From Drosophila miranda (lineage: Eukaryota; Arthropoda; Insecta; Diptera; Drosophilidae): a DNA stretch of 64,000 nucleotides. Made by a program: the position numbers and the translations under genes. Positions 33,827-43,951 of this stretch are shown here, piece after piece (the stretch's first letter is position 1; each line of letters opens with the position of its first letter). Location of the stretch: contig NC_046676.1 of assembly GCF_003369915.1 (NCBI RefSeq), positions 23,684,001 to 23,748,000 on the forward strand. The letters run 5' to 3'. The notes beneath the pieces were generated by a model, which ran no database searches, was not told the origin of the DNA, and saw only the letters and a list, made by a program, of their open reading frames with translations.

Positions 33827-36051
33827 GACCCTAAACCCTAAACCCCCTATGGCATATTTAAATATAAAAGTATGAAGCGATGGCATCTGGAGCTACGCCC
33901 CGAGAAGATCCGGGCATAATTTGAATATTTACACATAAACATAAATATATACTAAATAAAAGAAAACAAAAAAAACCAAGAAAAGGCAAAAAAAAAAATA
34001 TATATATATATAATTGATGTAACCTCTATTAACAATTGATCCACTCACTCTACGTATATACATTTAGACATATATATACTAATAATGTAAACCCCATTAC
34101 ACGCCGTAGTTAAAAAGCGTTTATAATACTCACACCCACTCCAATCTAATGCTAATCCTTTGACGAAGAAATCAAGTGCAAGCAACCTACACGTAATTTA
34201 CATGGTAAAAGCAAAAACGAAAAGAAAAGCAAAGAAAGAATAGAACAGAAGAGAAGAGAACCGAACCGAACCGAATAATGTACACGGGAAAATATGCATC
34301 CATCTCTTGTGGAGTGTTCATGAGTATTAAAATTTTAGCAATTACAAGACAGTGTTGTAACTAAGTGTAAATTGTTTCCAGTAGTAAAAAACAAACGAAG
34401 AAAAAACAAAAAACTAATATGAAATCACAGTAAAGGCAGCAAGAAAAGAAACTAAATCGAATTGAATATAACCAAAACCAGGGGTGTACACAATGCAATA
34501 CTTAAACTTTTTTAGAATATTATTACAATGGATACAAGGCACGAAATGAGACACTAATAAGGAAATAGTTTGAGAAAAGGCGTGTATACAAATTAGCCCG
34601 AAAATAAAGCAAATACATACATAATTTAAGATTATTGAGCTTAATTTTTAAACCAGTTTCCAAGAACAGAAAACTAAAAATGGGAAAGCAAAAGAAAAGA
34701 AAAGAGAAAAAACTATTAAAACCAAAACCGAGCAAAACTCACACGAAATTTGTAAAATTAAAAATTTACGCCTAGAAATACTCGTACGTACAGACACCCA
34801 CACACACACACAATGTATAGTACAGTACCCGAAATGGACAAGACAAGAAAATGAAAGATGAAATATGAAAAATGAAATTACATGAAAATACATAGTTATA
34901 AATGATGGCAAATATTTAGGATGTCATGGCATACAACATATATTATAACCCTCATTTAACCATATTTATTCCTCATTTGATTTCTGTTCGATCCGATCCT
35001 AAGTTATACGAATGGTATCTTCGATCAAGAGAGAGCATATTCCCAAGGGAATATGACAATCGGAGCGGCAAAGAATTTGGCTATAGTTTTCAGGAAAATG
35101 GTAGTATTAGGATTTAAACATACACATACACATACACACCCTCACACACACCAACTCAGTCACACAGGCACTTGAATGCAATATGAATTTACAAACACAC
35201 ACACATACAACAAGAAAACAAAAGATAAGAAAAATAAAATTATGCAATTGAATAATATTTATGCAAATGTACAAAACAAAAACAAAAACAAAAAGTAAAC
35301 ATTTATTTTCCTTTGCCAAGCAAATGCGACATTTTTATCATTAATTATTACAAATTATAATTGTAATTGAAGCCCTAATTTTTTGGTAATTGCTTTTGCA
35401 AAATTTACCTTAAACGAAAAAATAAACAAGAGAAAAAAAAAGAAAAGCCCCCAAAAAAGAGAGAACCCTTTTATAGTTCTACGTTTTTAGACAGTACGAA
35501 ACAAGGTTGGGTTGACTCTAATCTTACCAAATTAATGATTAAAAACACGAAAACAAGAATCAAATCAATTTTCAGCTCGAAAGCCTCACTCATAATACAA
35601 TTAAATGCATTCAAAATTACTCACTTTGCACGTTTTGCTAAATGAGACATAGCTGCACCTGCATTTAACCTCTTTCGCATAAGAATCCAATATTTGTTCA
35701 TTCTTCTTCCGTTGCTTTGGGGCACCGAAGAGCCAGTTTAAAGGAATAGCGAAACCCACGCCACACCATACCACACTTCACCACAACACAGCACACAAAA
35801 CCACACCACAAGAAGCGAGGATAATACAGACAGACACTGGAGGCATATGATATATGCATATATTATATATGTAATTCCATTAAAACAAAAATCCTAATTA
35901 TAAAATATTAAAAATACCTACTTATTAACAAAAACGTAAAAACATAAAAACAAAAACGAAAATAAGACAAGTAAAAGTAAAAGTAAAAGAAAAAGGAAAA
36001 ACATTTAATGATGAAAGTCAAGATGCAGTGAGCAGAGATATGTGAAACTTG

Positions 36052-36057
36052 AATAAA
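36052..36057 (+). terminator. Distal polyadenylation signal of the PABP-like gene
   Basis: AATAAA lies in sense orientation, 122 bp before the convergent receptor gene's stop codon. Use of this site is inferred. Confidence 0.45.
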
Positions 36058-36178
36058 AATGCTTTTGCAAAAAGTGTTTGAAATTGCAACATGCGGCTGT
36101 AGTTTTATTTTTACACAAGGCCTCATAGAACATGGAAAAACCGGTGTTTAAGCCATCCTTTAGAGGGCGATTAAAAGT

Positions 36179-37936
36179 TTATAAAGGGACTAGTATTTTC
36201 GGTTTGTTTGGTTTTAACACAAAGAATAGTAGCTCCAGCATAAACACCAGCATACTGGTGACAGTTCCTCCGATATAGACGAGCCATATGTAGATATAGT
36301 CCTCCCAAATGAGATCGTGATAGGTCTCGTGATCTGCCTCCTCACTGTAGTTCAGCTTTCCCATTCGAACGAGCTCGTAGAAGGACTGCCTGAACCATAG
36401 ATCGTACAGTCCACTTGCGTGGGTGTTGGCCACATATTGGTTGAACACCTTGCGAAAGATAGAATTCTTTTGCATGGGTGCGGTGAGTGGCATAAACTCC
36501 AGAAAGAATATCTCTTGCGATCGGCGAAAGATCGGACGCTGCAGGTGGGACTGCTTTATATGGAGAAACGGCCACAGGGTGCTGGTCACGGGATAGGCAT
36601 AGGAGTTGTTCAACGCACTCCGCTTGGCCAAAAACTCAACCGTCGACGGGATTATCTCAAAGGTGTCCTTGTACTCCTGCAGATTCTTGTTATTGGTGGC
36701 GTTCATTAGGGGCACCTCTTGTTCAGAGAGAAGTATCTTGACGCGGTTTGTGCGCAGGTCCTCGTAGCTGCGTATCCGATAGGCTGCTGGCGGTTCGACT
36801 AGCAGGGTCGACAGATTGGCGCTGTAGAAGGTGCTGATGATGAGGCCTGCCACCATCAGCAGGATGTAGAGGAGTGTGCGACTGAAGGAGAGCCGCCGCG
36901 GCCACACAAACGACTGGGCTAGGATGGCCCTCAGCACGTGGTCGCCGAAGATGTGTCCGAAGCTCAATGCGAGCGACATTCCCGAGTCCAGATGATGGGC
37001 ATTGCCAAGCAGCAGGGCCAGAAGAAGCATCAGGGCTAGAAAGGAGGGCCATCCCCTGAGGCTAAAGTAGAGACTGGAGCGCGGCACATTTGGCTCCACG
37101 GGGAGGATGAGAAACCAGTTGGAAACCTCCAACACACTGCTGGCAAGGAACGGCTCGGGGTCGAGGTTGGAAAGAACGAGTGGGAAATCTACATGACTTT
37201 CATTTACTGTGGCCAGTATTACATCTTGAACAGGCATCTCGTCCAGCGGCATAAGGTGCCATAGATACCTCAGAGTGGTGTTTAAGCTCCTGGCGAAGTT
37301 TCTGTAGAACTGAACGAGGTAGCCAGTTATCTGACGATCTCCATGTGCATCTCGAAAGATCAAAGTGCGTGGCAAGACGCTGTACGGTATGACGCCGATG
37401 GGGTGACCCGCGAGATCTCTTACCTGCGGCTCAAAGTACCGGCGGATGTGCCTCAGACGACGCCTGACCACTTCCAAGTGCGGAAAGGCCCGATAGCTAT
37501 AGATAAACTCAAGATCGCGGCCGCCCCACACAGCCACGACATTGAGCATGTGGTACGAACGACACTCTGCGAATAGAGCGCTGAAATTTGTGTCCTGCGC
37601 CACCACAAGGAGGGTCGGAGTTTCGCGGATCTCCTCAAGATTTGCATACAAAGCGCTCATAATACCCTCTCCCAAGCAAGCCAGGGCCAGCATATTCGTG
37701 TTAAAACTTTTTTTCAGGTTAAAATTTTGCCTCGCATCTAAGTTTAGGATGGGAATACCAATGTCCAGATCCCCCGTGGTCCAGCAGGTATCGGTATCAT
37801 CCTTGTTCTGCACCAGGAGCACTGACTGAAAGGATACCTCAACCTGGAGCGCCTCCAAAGTGTTCACCAACGCCCCTCGCTGTGCCTCAGCAAAACTGAG
37901 TGAAACTATAAAACAGAATACTGTCGGAAGCAACAT
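36179..37936 (-). CDS. Ionotropic receptor, cluster member 1
   Basis: This is a 585-residue intronless divergent IR. It has a signal peptide (MLLPTVFCFIVSLSFAEAQ), a conserved cluster phrase IYSYRAFPHLEVVRRR near residue 150 and RHIRRYFEPQ just after it. M1 is near 287-305 (FLALMLLLALLLG). The M3-like segment GLIISTFYSANLSTLLVEPP retains the iGluR-like SANLSTLL motif. M4 near 545-572 is IYIWLVYIGGTVTSMLVFML. It shares its whole architecture with the two receptors to its right on the same strand, so the three arose by tandem duplication. A pharyngeal or other taste role, as known for Ir60-group receptors, is an inference from position. Confidence 0.9.
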   Translation of the reverse strand: MLLPTVFCFIVSLSFAEAQRGALVNTLEALQVEVSFQSVLLVQNKDDTDTCWTTGDLDIGIPILNLDARQNFNLKKSFNTNMLALACLGEGIMSALYANLEEIRETPTLLVVAQDTNFSALFAECRSYHMLNVVAVWGGRDLEFIYSYRAFPHLEVVRRRLRHIRRYFEPQVRDLAGHPIGVIPYSVLPRTLIFRDAHGDRQITGYLVQFYRNFARSLNTTLRYLWHLMPLDEMPVQDVILATVNESHVDFPLVLSNLDPEPFLASSVLEVSNWFLILPVEPNVPRSSLYFSLRGWPSFLALMLLLALLLGNAHHLDSGMSLALSFGHIFGDHVLRAILAQSFVWPRRLSFSRTLLYILLMVAGLIISTFYSANLSTLLVEPPAAYRIRSYEDLRTNRVKILLSEQEVPLMNATNNKNLQEYKDTFEIIPSTVEFLAKRSALNNSYAYPVTSTLWPFLHIKQSHLQRPIFRRSQEIFFLEFMPLTAPMQKNSIFRKVFNQYVANTHASGLYDLWFRQSFYELVRMGKLNYSEEADHETYHDLIWEDYIYIWLVYIGGTVTSMLVFMLELLFFVLKPNKPKILVPL

Positions 37937-38203
37937 CTTAATGTTCCTACTTGAAATGTTTGCCCTGGAATGAATGAATCCATATATGACTTCACGCTAG
38001 TTTCTGGTTATAATCGTTCGACACTTATCTCCTCAATAGCAGATTGGAATTTCCATCGGACAGCGAATAAGCAACTTTATCGGTCGTCAATTGTTTTCCA
38101 TGACTTGCAAGTATACAAATTTTCATTGTCTTTAACAAAATTACCCCAAAAACAACGTCTTAAACCGTTTATTACATTTCAAGGATACATATTCTATAAA
38201 TAT

Positions 38204-39952
38204 TTATTCGTGACGTCCTCCTTGCATACATTTGAAGTACAAAACTTCGACAAGGAATACCAGCAGACTGCCAAAAATGCCTCCAATATACGCCAGCCAG
38301 ATGAAGAAAAAGTCCTGCCACACAAGATCTTGATAGGGCTGGGTGCTATTGTCAATAATGTAGTTAATCTTGTCTAAGAAAATGAGCTCATTGAAGGACT
38401 GCCTGAACCAGTACATATATAGTCCACTTTCGCGGGAATGGCCTACAAAATTGGTAAAGGCCTGGCGATAAATTGAGTTTTTTGGAAGGGGCAGGGCTAG
38501 GATGATAACCGGGGAAAACTCTATTTCCCGAGACCTGCGAAAGATGGCTCGCGGTAGCCTGGCCTGTGAGAGCTGAAGAAGTGGCCATAGTGTAAGGGTT
38601 ACAGGATATGCATAGGCCCGATTCAAGGAGATGCGATTCATTTGGAAAACTTTCGTGGAGTTGCTGACTTCAAAGATATCCAATATTTTCTGAAAATTTT
38701 CCTCACCAATATTTTTCTTGATGAAGTTAAAATCAGCCGGAATAACAAGAATTTTTAAATTCTGCAATCGCATGTCCTGGAAACTGAGAATCTGACTATC
38801 GACAGGTGGATGCACAAGTAGCGATTCAAGATTGACATTTAAAAGGTTGACAATGAGCATGGTGTTCAAAAACAGAAGCCCATAAATAAACATCAGCCGC
38901 GGGGAGAGTCCATGGGGCAGCACAAAGGGTTGTGCCAGGAATCCGCGTATGACATAGTCCCAAATGATGCCTAAACTGACGCTAGGACCCAAACCTGCTT
39001 CCACTCTGTGAGCATTACTGAGCACCAGAGCCAGTAGTATAACTATGGGAATATGTCTGTATAATTTAATCCTGTAGAAAAGACGAGCCCGCGGAGTGTT
39101 TGCTTCCATGGGCAGTATAAGAAACCAATTAGAGATCTCCATCACAATGTTGTCTGAGTTCGGATATTCGTCGGGACTGGCAATAACTAGAGGAAAGTCC
39201 ACAATTCCGTCTTGTGACAGGTTATCTATAGTCATTTTATTAATGCTTTCTTCCTCAGGCACATACTTCCAGCAGATGTCAAGAGTGGCGTTTAATGTGC
39301 CGACAAAGCTCCTTATTAAGTGCGCAAGATAGCCCGTCATCTGACGACGTCCCCGGGCATCTCGATAGACGACCGTTCGAGGCATGACATTGTCAGGTAG
39401 AACCTTGATCTGGTATCCATCCATGTTCCTGAGTTGGGGCTCAAAGTAGCGACGAATGTGGCCCACTCGGCGCTTCACCACCTGCAGATGAGGAAAGGCC
39501 CGATAGCTGTACACAAATTCACGATCAGAGTCCTTCAAAGCCAACACATTGAGCATCTTGTGGGAGCGGCAATCCTCGAACAAATCACTGAGGTTGGTGC
39601 CCGATTGGGTTATTAGTATGGTTGGAGTATAGCGAATGTCCAGTAGATTTCTATAAAGAGCCTTTATGGTGTCGCCTTCACTGCGGTTCTCACAAACCAC
39701 GGCCAGAAGCTCCGAGTTGAATATCTTCGTCAGATAAAGACGATGACTCCCATTCATGTTTAAGATGGGGATGTTTTGGTCAAAGTCCTCTCGGGTCCAG
39801 CAGGTATCTACATCCTTCTCATTTCGCAGCAGGAGGATTGACCGAAATGGCAGCTCCATCTTTAGAGATTTCATGATGTTACTCAAGGCCCCACTCTGCG
39901 CCCCAACCAAACTGATTGCAATTACGAGTTTAAAAAATAACCGTCGCCACAT
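38204..39952 (-). CDS. Ionotropic receptor, cluster member 2
   Basis: This is a 582-residue intronless IR beginning MWRRLFFKLVIAISLVGAQS. The first roughly 215 residues differ from cluster member 3 at only about three positions (48, 104 and 177). The rest of the protein is clearly more diverged, including the pore region (GLLFLNTMLIVNLLNVNLES) and the C-terminus. M4 reads FFIWLAYIGGIFGSLLVFLV. The iGluR-like SANLSTLL seen in member 1 is here LNVNLESLL, so pore-lining residues have changed. AATAAA overlaps the stop codon (minus strand, about 38203-38208), so the 3' UTR may be very short. Confidence 0.9.
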   Translation of the reverse strand: MWRRLFFKLVIAISLVGAQSGALSNIMKSLKMELPFRSILLLRNEKDVDTCWTREDFDQNIPILNMNGSHRLYLTKIFNSELLAVVCENRSEGDTIKALYRNLLDIRYTPTILITQSGTNLSDLFEDCRSHKMLNVLALKDSDREFVYSYRAFPHLQVVKRRVGHIRRYFEPQLRNMDGYQIKVLPDNVMPRTVVYRDARGRRQMTGYLAHLIRSFVGTLNATLDICWKYVPEEESINKMTIDNLSQDGIVDFPLVIASPDEYPNSDNIVMEISNWFLILPMEANTPRARLFYRIKLYRHIPIVILLALVLSNAHRVEAGLGPSVSLGIIWDYVIRGFLAQPFVLPHGLSPRLMFIYGLLFLNTMLIVNLLNVNLESLLVHPPVDSQILSFQDMRLQNLKILVIPADFNFIKKNIGEENFQKILDIFEVSNSTKVFQMNRISLNRAYAYPVTLTLWPLLQLSQARLPRAIFRRSREIEFSPVIILALPLPKNSIYRQAFTNFVGHSRESGLYMYWFRQSFNELIFLDKINYIIDNSTQPYQDLVWQDFFFIWLAYIGGIFGSLLVFLVEVLYFKCMQGGRHE

Positions 39953-40582
39953 TCTAAAGCTTACTCTTCAACGTTGTAGAATTAAGTGAAATGAGAACTT
40001 GGAAATCCTTGGCTTCAACCATTTGCAATTCAACGGCAGATTGTTATCAACTAACGAGAGCCGGACGGTGTCAGGTTTTTCAACACATCAATGACAAATC
40101 AACATTGCCAATGGCCGGCAATTAAAAACTTCAATGCATTCATATTTTGTGGAAGTTGCAAGCTCTTGAAAGGGGTTACGGGTTTTCATCCAGTGGTCTC
40201 CTGTTGTATCTCGAAAGATTAAATGTGCTGTATGGTACGATGTGAATAGCGTGTGACAGCTCTAGACGATCAATTACTTAGTTTAACGATCAAAGTTACA
40301 CTTATCGGTACTTGCTGAAGTCTATAAGTTGAGCTCGTGTAAAGTACGTAAGACACAGGAAGTCACGCACCCACCTATGCATGTATGTTTGGGCACAGCT
40401 ACTTGCATATGAAATAAGCCCTCTGGATTCCGACTGGTACATATGTGTGCTAAATCTAAAGATTATATGCATTTACTTTTAGGGTCCTCAGCTCGAAACT
40501 CGAAAACAGCCTCTTAAAGTATAGTGCTCCAAAAAATATTTATTCATTGTTTATTAATTTAAGCTTATGAAATTTAGCAAAG
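39953..40582. other. Spacer between receptor cluster members 2 and 3
   Basis: No gene was seen. The first 100 bp (39953-40052) are identical to the flank of cluster member 3 at 42353-42452 and then diverge abruptly. A minus-strand AATAAA at about 40539-40544 serves member 3. Confidence 0.6.
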
Positions 40583-42352
40583 TTAGTCCTTGTTTAAAAA
40601 TATTCCGTTGCGCCCTCCGTATTTCCATTTGAAGTACAAAACTTCGACAAGGAATACCAACAGACTGGCAAAAATGCCTCCAATATACGCCAGCCAGATG
40701 AAGAAAAAGTCCTCCCACACAATATCCTGATAAGGCTGGGTGCTGTTATCCATGTGGTAGCTCATCTTACCCAACACAACGAGCTCATTGAAGGTCCGCT
40801 TGAACCAAAATACGTATAGTCCACTATCGCGGGTGTGCAAAAAGAATTGAGTAAAGGTCTGGCGATAGATTGAGTCCTTCGGAACAGGCAGCGCGAAGAA
40901 CATACGCGGATTAAACACTATCTCTTGAGACCTGCGAAAAATGGGCCGTGGGAGCTTGGCCTGTCCAAGCTCTAGAATTGGCCATAGGGTGGTGGTTACA
41001 GGATATGCATAAGCCGGATTCAAGGAGATGCGATTCACTTGGAAAGCTTTCGAGGAGTTGGTAAACTCGAAAATATCCCATTTCTGCTCCAAATTTCTTT
41101 CCCTCAGAACCTTCTTCATGACGGAAAATTCGGGCTTATAAATAAGAATTTTCAGTTGCTTCATTTGCATGTCCTGGAAACTGAGAATTCGACGATCAAC
41201 AGGTGGATGGACCAGCCACGTTTCTAGACTGACATTGACAATGTTGCACATTAGCATGCTGTATAAAAGCAGAAGCCCATAAATATACATCACCCTCAAG
41301 GAAGGACCATGGGGCAGCACAAAAGGTTGCGCCAAGCATCCACGTATGACATAGTCCCAAACTATACCAAAACTTACGCTGGGTCCCAAGCCTGCTTCCA
41401 CTCGCTGAGCATTACTGAGCACCAGAGCCAGAAGTATTACCATGGGCATCATCTTGTAGACTTTAATCCTGTAGAAGAGACGAGCCCGTTGAGTGTTTGC
41501 CTCCACGGGCAGCATAAGAAACCAACTGGAGATCTCCATCACCAAGTGGTCTGAGAATTCGCTATATTCGTTAGAAGTGGTAAGGACTAGAGGAAAGTCC
41601 ACAGTTTCGTCTTGTAACATTTTATTCACAGTCGTCGAGTTGGGCATCTCTTCCTCAGGCACATTGTCCCAACAGATGTGCATAGTGGCGTTTAATGTGC
41701 TGACAAAGTTCCTTATTAAGTGCGAAAGATAGCCCGTCATCTGACGTCGTCCCCGGGCATCTCGATAGACGACCGTTCGAGGCATAACATTGTCAGGTAG
41801 AACCTTGATCTGGTATCCTTCCATGTTCCTGAGTTGGGGCTCAAAGTAGCGACGAATGTGGCCCACTCGGCGCTTCACCACCTGCAGATGAGGAAAGGCC
41901 CGATAGCTGTAGACAAATTCACGATCAGAGTCCTTCAAAGCCAACACATTGAGCATCTTGTGGGAGCGGCAATCCTCGAACAAATCACTGAGGTTGGTGC
42001 CCGATTGGGTTATTAGTATGGTTGGAGTATAGCGAATGTCCTGTAGATTTCTATAAAGAGCCTTTATGGTGTCGCCTTCACTGCGGTTCTCACAAACCAC
42101 GGCCAGAAGCTCCGAGTTGAATATCTTCGTCAGATAAAGACGATGACTCCCATTCATGTTTAAGATGGGGATGTTTTGGTCAAAGTCCTCTCGGGTCCAG
42201 CAGGTATCTGCATCCTTCTCATTTCGCAGCAGGAGGATTGACCGAAATGGCAGCTCCATCTTTAGAGATTTCATGATGTTACTCAAGGCCCCACTCTGCG
42301 CCCCAACCAAACTGATTGCAATTACGAGTTTAAAAAATAACCGTCGCCACAT
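40583..42352 (-). CDS. Ionotropic receptor, cluster member 3
   Basis: This is a 589-residue intronless IR with the same N-terminus as member 2 (MWRRLFFKLVIAISLVGAQS) and the phrase FVYSYRAFPHLQVVKRRVGH. Divergence from member 2 begins near residue 210, in the ligand-binding region, and continues through the pore (GLLLLYSMLMCNIVNVSLET) to the C-terminus (KWKYGGRNGIFLNKD). M4 reads FFIWLAYIGGIFASLLVFLV. The near-identical 5' portion together with the diverged 3' portion suggests gene conversion. Confidence 0.9.
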   Translation of the reverse strand: MWRRLFFKLVIAISLVGAQSGALSNIMKSLKMELPFRSILLLRNEKDADTCWTREDFDQNIPILNMNGSHRLYLTKIFNSELLAVVCENRSEGDTIKALYRNLQDIRYTPTILITQSGTNLSDLFEDCRSHKMLNVLALKDSDREFVYSYRAFPHLQVVKRRVGHIRRYFEPQLRNMEGYQIKVLPDNVMPRTVVYRDARGRRQMTGYLSHLIRNFVSTLNATMHICWDNVPEEEMPNSTTVNKMLQDETVDFPLVLTTSNEYSEFSDHLVMEISSWFLMLPVEANTQRARLFYRIKVYKMMPMVILLALVLSNAQRVEAGLGPSVSFGIVWDYVIRGCLAQPFVLPHGPSLRVMYIYGLLLLYSMLMCNIVNVSLETWLVHPPVDRRILSFQDMQMKQLKILIYKPEFSVMKKVLRERNLEQKWDIFEFTNSSKAFQVNRISLNPAYAYPVTTTLWPILELGQAKLPRPIFRRSQEIVFNPRMFFALPVPKDSIYRQTFTQFFLHTRDSGLYVFWFKRTFNELVVLGKMSYHMDNSTQPYQDIVWEDFFFIWLAYIGGIFASLLVFLVEVLYFKWKYGGRNGIFLNKD

Positions 42353-43054
42353 TCTAAAGCTTACTCTTCAACGTTGTAGAATTAAGTGAAATGAGAACTT
42401 GGAAATCCTTGGCTTCAACCATTTGCAATTCAACGGCAGATTGTTATCAACTATCGACAGCCGGAATGTGTCAGTTTTTTTTTACGCCCTAATGACAAAT
42501 CAAATACTGCGTGGGCATGCAATTAAAATCTGAATGATTTAGGAGATTCATCTATTTTTTTTTGTGCACGTGGTATTTATGTATGTTTTTGTATCGCTAT
42601 TAAATCCACATTAAACAAAAGAATATTGCTAAGGCGGCAGAATGCTATTTAAATGTACCGCCTAATTGTCGTGTACGGTCGCACCATTCTGAAGAAAAAA
42701 ATAACCGCTTGATTGCAACATTTAATTCGATTTGGCAGGATGTCGGCATATCCTAGGGAAAAGGATATTATGGAGTTGAGAAAATGTTTGTCATCCTAGG
42801 CTCAAATTAATGCAAAAACAATTTAGCCTCTGTTTTAGACCTATTTAAACGATATTTTGCAGCTACAGAGACCAAGAATAGGTATAGGGATCGGGATATA
42901 TATACAAGACACTGATCATATGCATGAATATCTCTTAAACATATCAATTTGAGAAAAGGTCTTTATTAATTACGTTTTAAGAACGGTTCGTAAAACAGGA
43001 TTTTCATATTAAATTAATGAAATAGGGTATACAAAGACCTATACACGCATCATG
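42353..43054. other. Intergenic region between receptor cluster and Letm1
   Basis: The first 100 bp duplicate the member 2 flank. The remainder is AT-rich, with no recognised gene or structured element, up to the Q-P composite. Confidence 0.6.
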
Positions 43055-43359
43055 TCTCAAATACCAGCAACATTGCGACTGTTTTTTTGTTGAAACCTTG
43101 TTGTAGTCAAAATACAATAAAATGAAGTATATAGAATACACCAGTCAATTAGAAAATAGGTTCGTCAATCGTATAAAAATATGTGGGCATGGCTATATTT
43201 TCTATCTAGCTAGTAATATTCAACGGAATATCAAAATTGAGGAATAAGTAAATGAGAACTTGAAGTCGTCAGTATATTTACGGTATATTTTTAAAATGAG
43301 ACGCTACATTGGTATATTTCTGAGTTTCGGACGGTATAGATAAATCCGCGGTCACACTG
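43055..43359 (+). repeat. Q-P composite ending in a perfect motif 1, upstream of Letm1
   Basis: The outer end ACATTGCGACTGTTTTTTTG leads into Q (ATGTGGGCATGGCTATATTT, CTATCTAGCTAGTAATATTC, AATTGAGGAATAAG) and P (CGTCAGTATATTTACGGTAT, ATGAGACG, GGTATATTTCTGAG). It closes with GGTCACACTG at 43350-43359, a perfect match to Drosophila core-promoter motif 1, the M1BP site. Confidence 0.8.
43350..43359 (+). promoter_or_regulatory. Core-promoter motif 1 (M1BP site) of Letm1
   Basis: GGTCACACTG follows a P array by about 30 bp. Motifs 1 and 6 are known to co-occur in TATA-less promoters of broadly expressed fly genes. The Letm1 start codon lies about 590 bp downstream. An acceptor-like TTTACTTTTAG near 43750 suggests a 5' UTR intron. 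Confidence 0.7.
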
Positions 43360-43951
43360 ACAAAAACAATTAAAGGTGTAATTTTATTTTTATAAAGGGT
43401 AAAATAAATCTGTGTTTACGTTTAAACGCAACTCTGCAAGTAGAGTAATGTGTAATGTAGACGTGACCAACATTGGCACGCTCACTCAAGAATCGAACAC
43501 GTAATTGTTTCTGTAGGTTGTGTAATGTTGAGGAAAAGCAACAAAAACAAACGTCGCGCGATATTCCGTCGATGACGTCGACGGTGCTATATGCTATACG
43601 AGGAGTGCGTGTGTGTAAAGATCAACTTGTTAGCACATTTTCTTTTTCCATCAAAAAAGTTTGAATAAGTGTGGCAAAATGTGTAGAGATTTGATAAATT
43701 CTCACCTCAGCCTATAGACAGCTAAGCTAAATTAATTTTTTTACTTTTAGTCGTAGGAAACGCAGTCAATTTTGCCGCAGGAAAAGATATCATCAGAAGC
43801 AACTTTAAGAACACAGAAACTGACGACAACAAATCCAAAGAAACGATCAACAGAGCTGTTGAAAATTCAAAATTAAAATTTAAAAATTATTTGGACTCGG
43901 ATTGGCAGCAGAGCACCGCCCCGCATCGCCTAACAGGCTAAAAGCATTAAC

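Larger units (their letters stand above)
33277..36178 (+). other. Very long A-rich 3' region of the PABP-like gene
   Basis: This 2.9-kb stretch has no coding potential. It is strongly A-rich on the plus strand, with many AAAAC, AAAAG and GAAAAG runs, an ACACC-type repeat at about 33772-33826 and another at 35760-35810. AATAAA at 36052-36057 is a plausible far 3' end; AATAAA-like signals also occur earlier (for example near 33954). It probably forms a long, possibly alternatively ended, 3' UTR. Confidence 0.5.
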
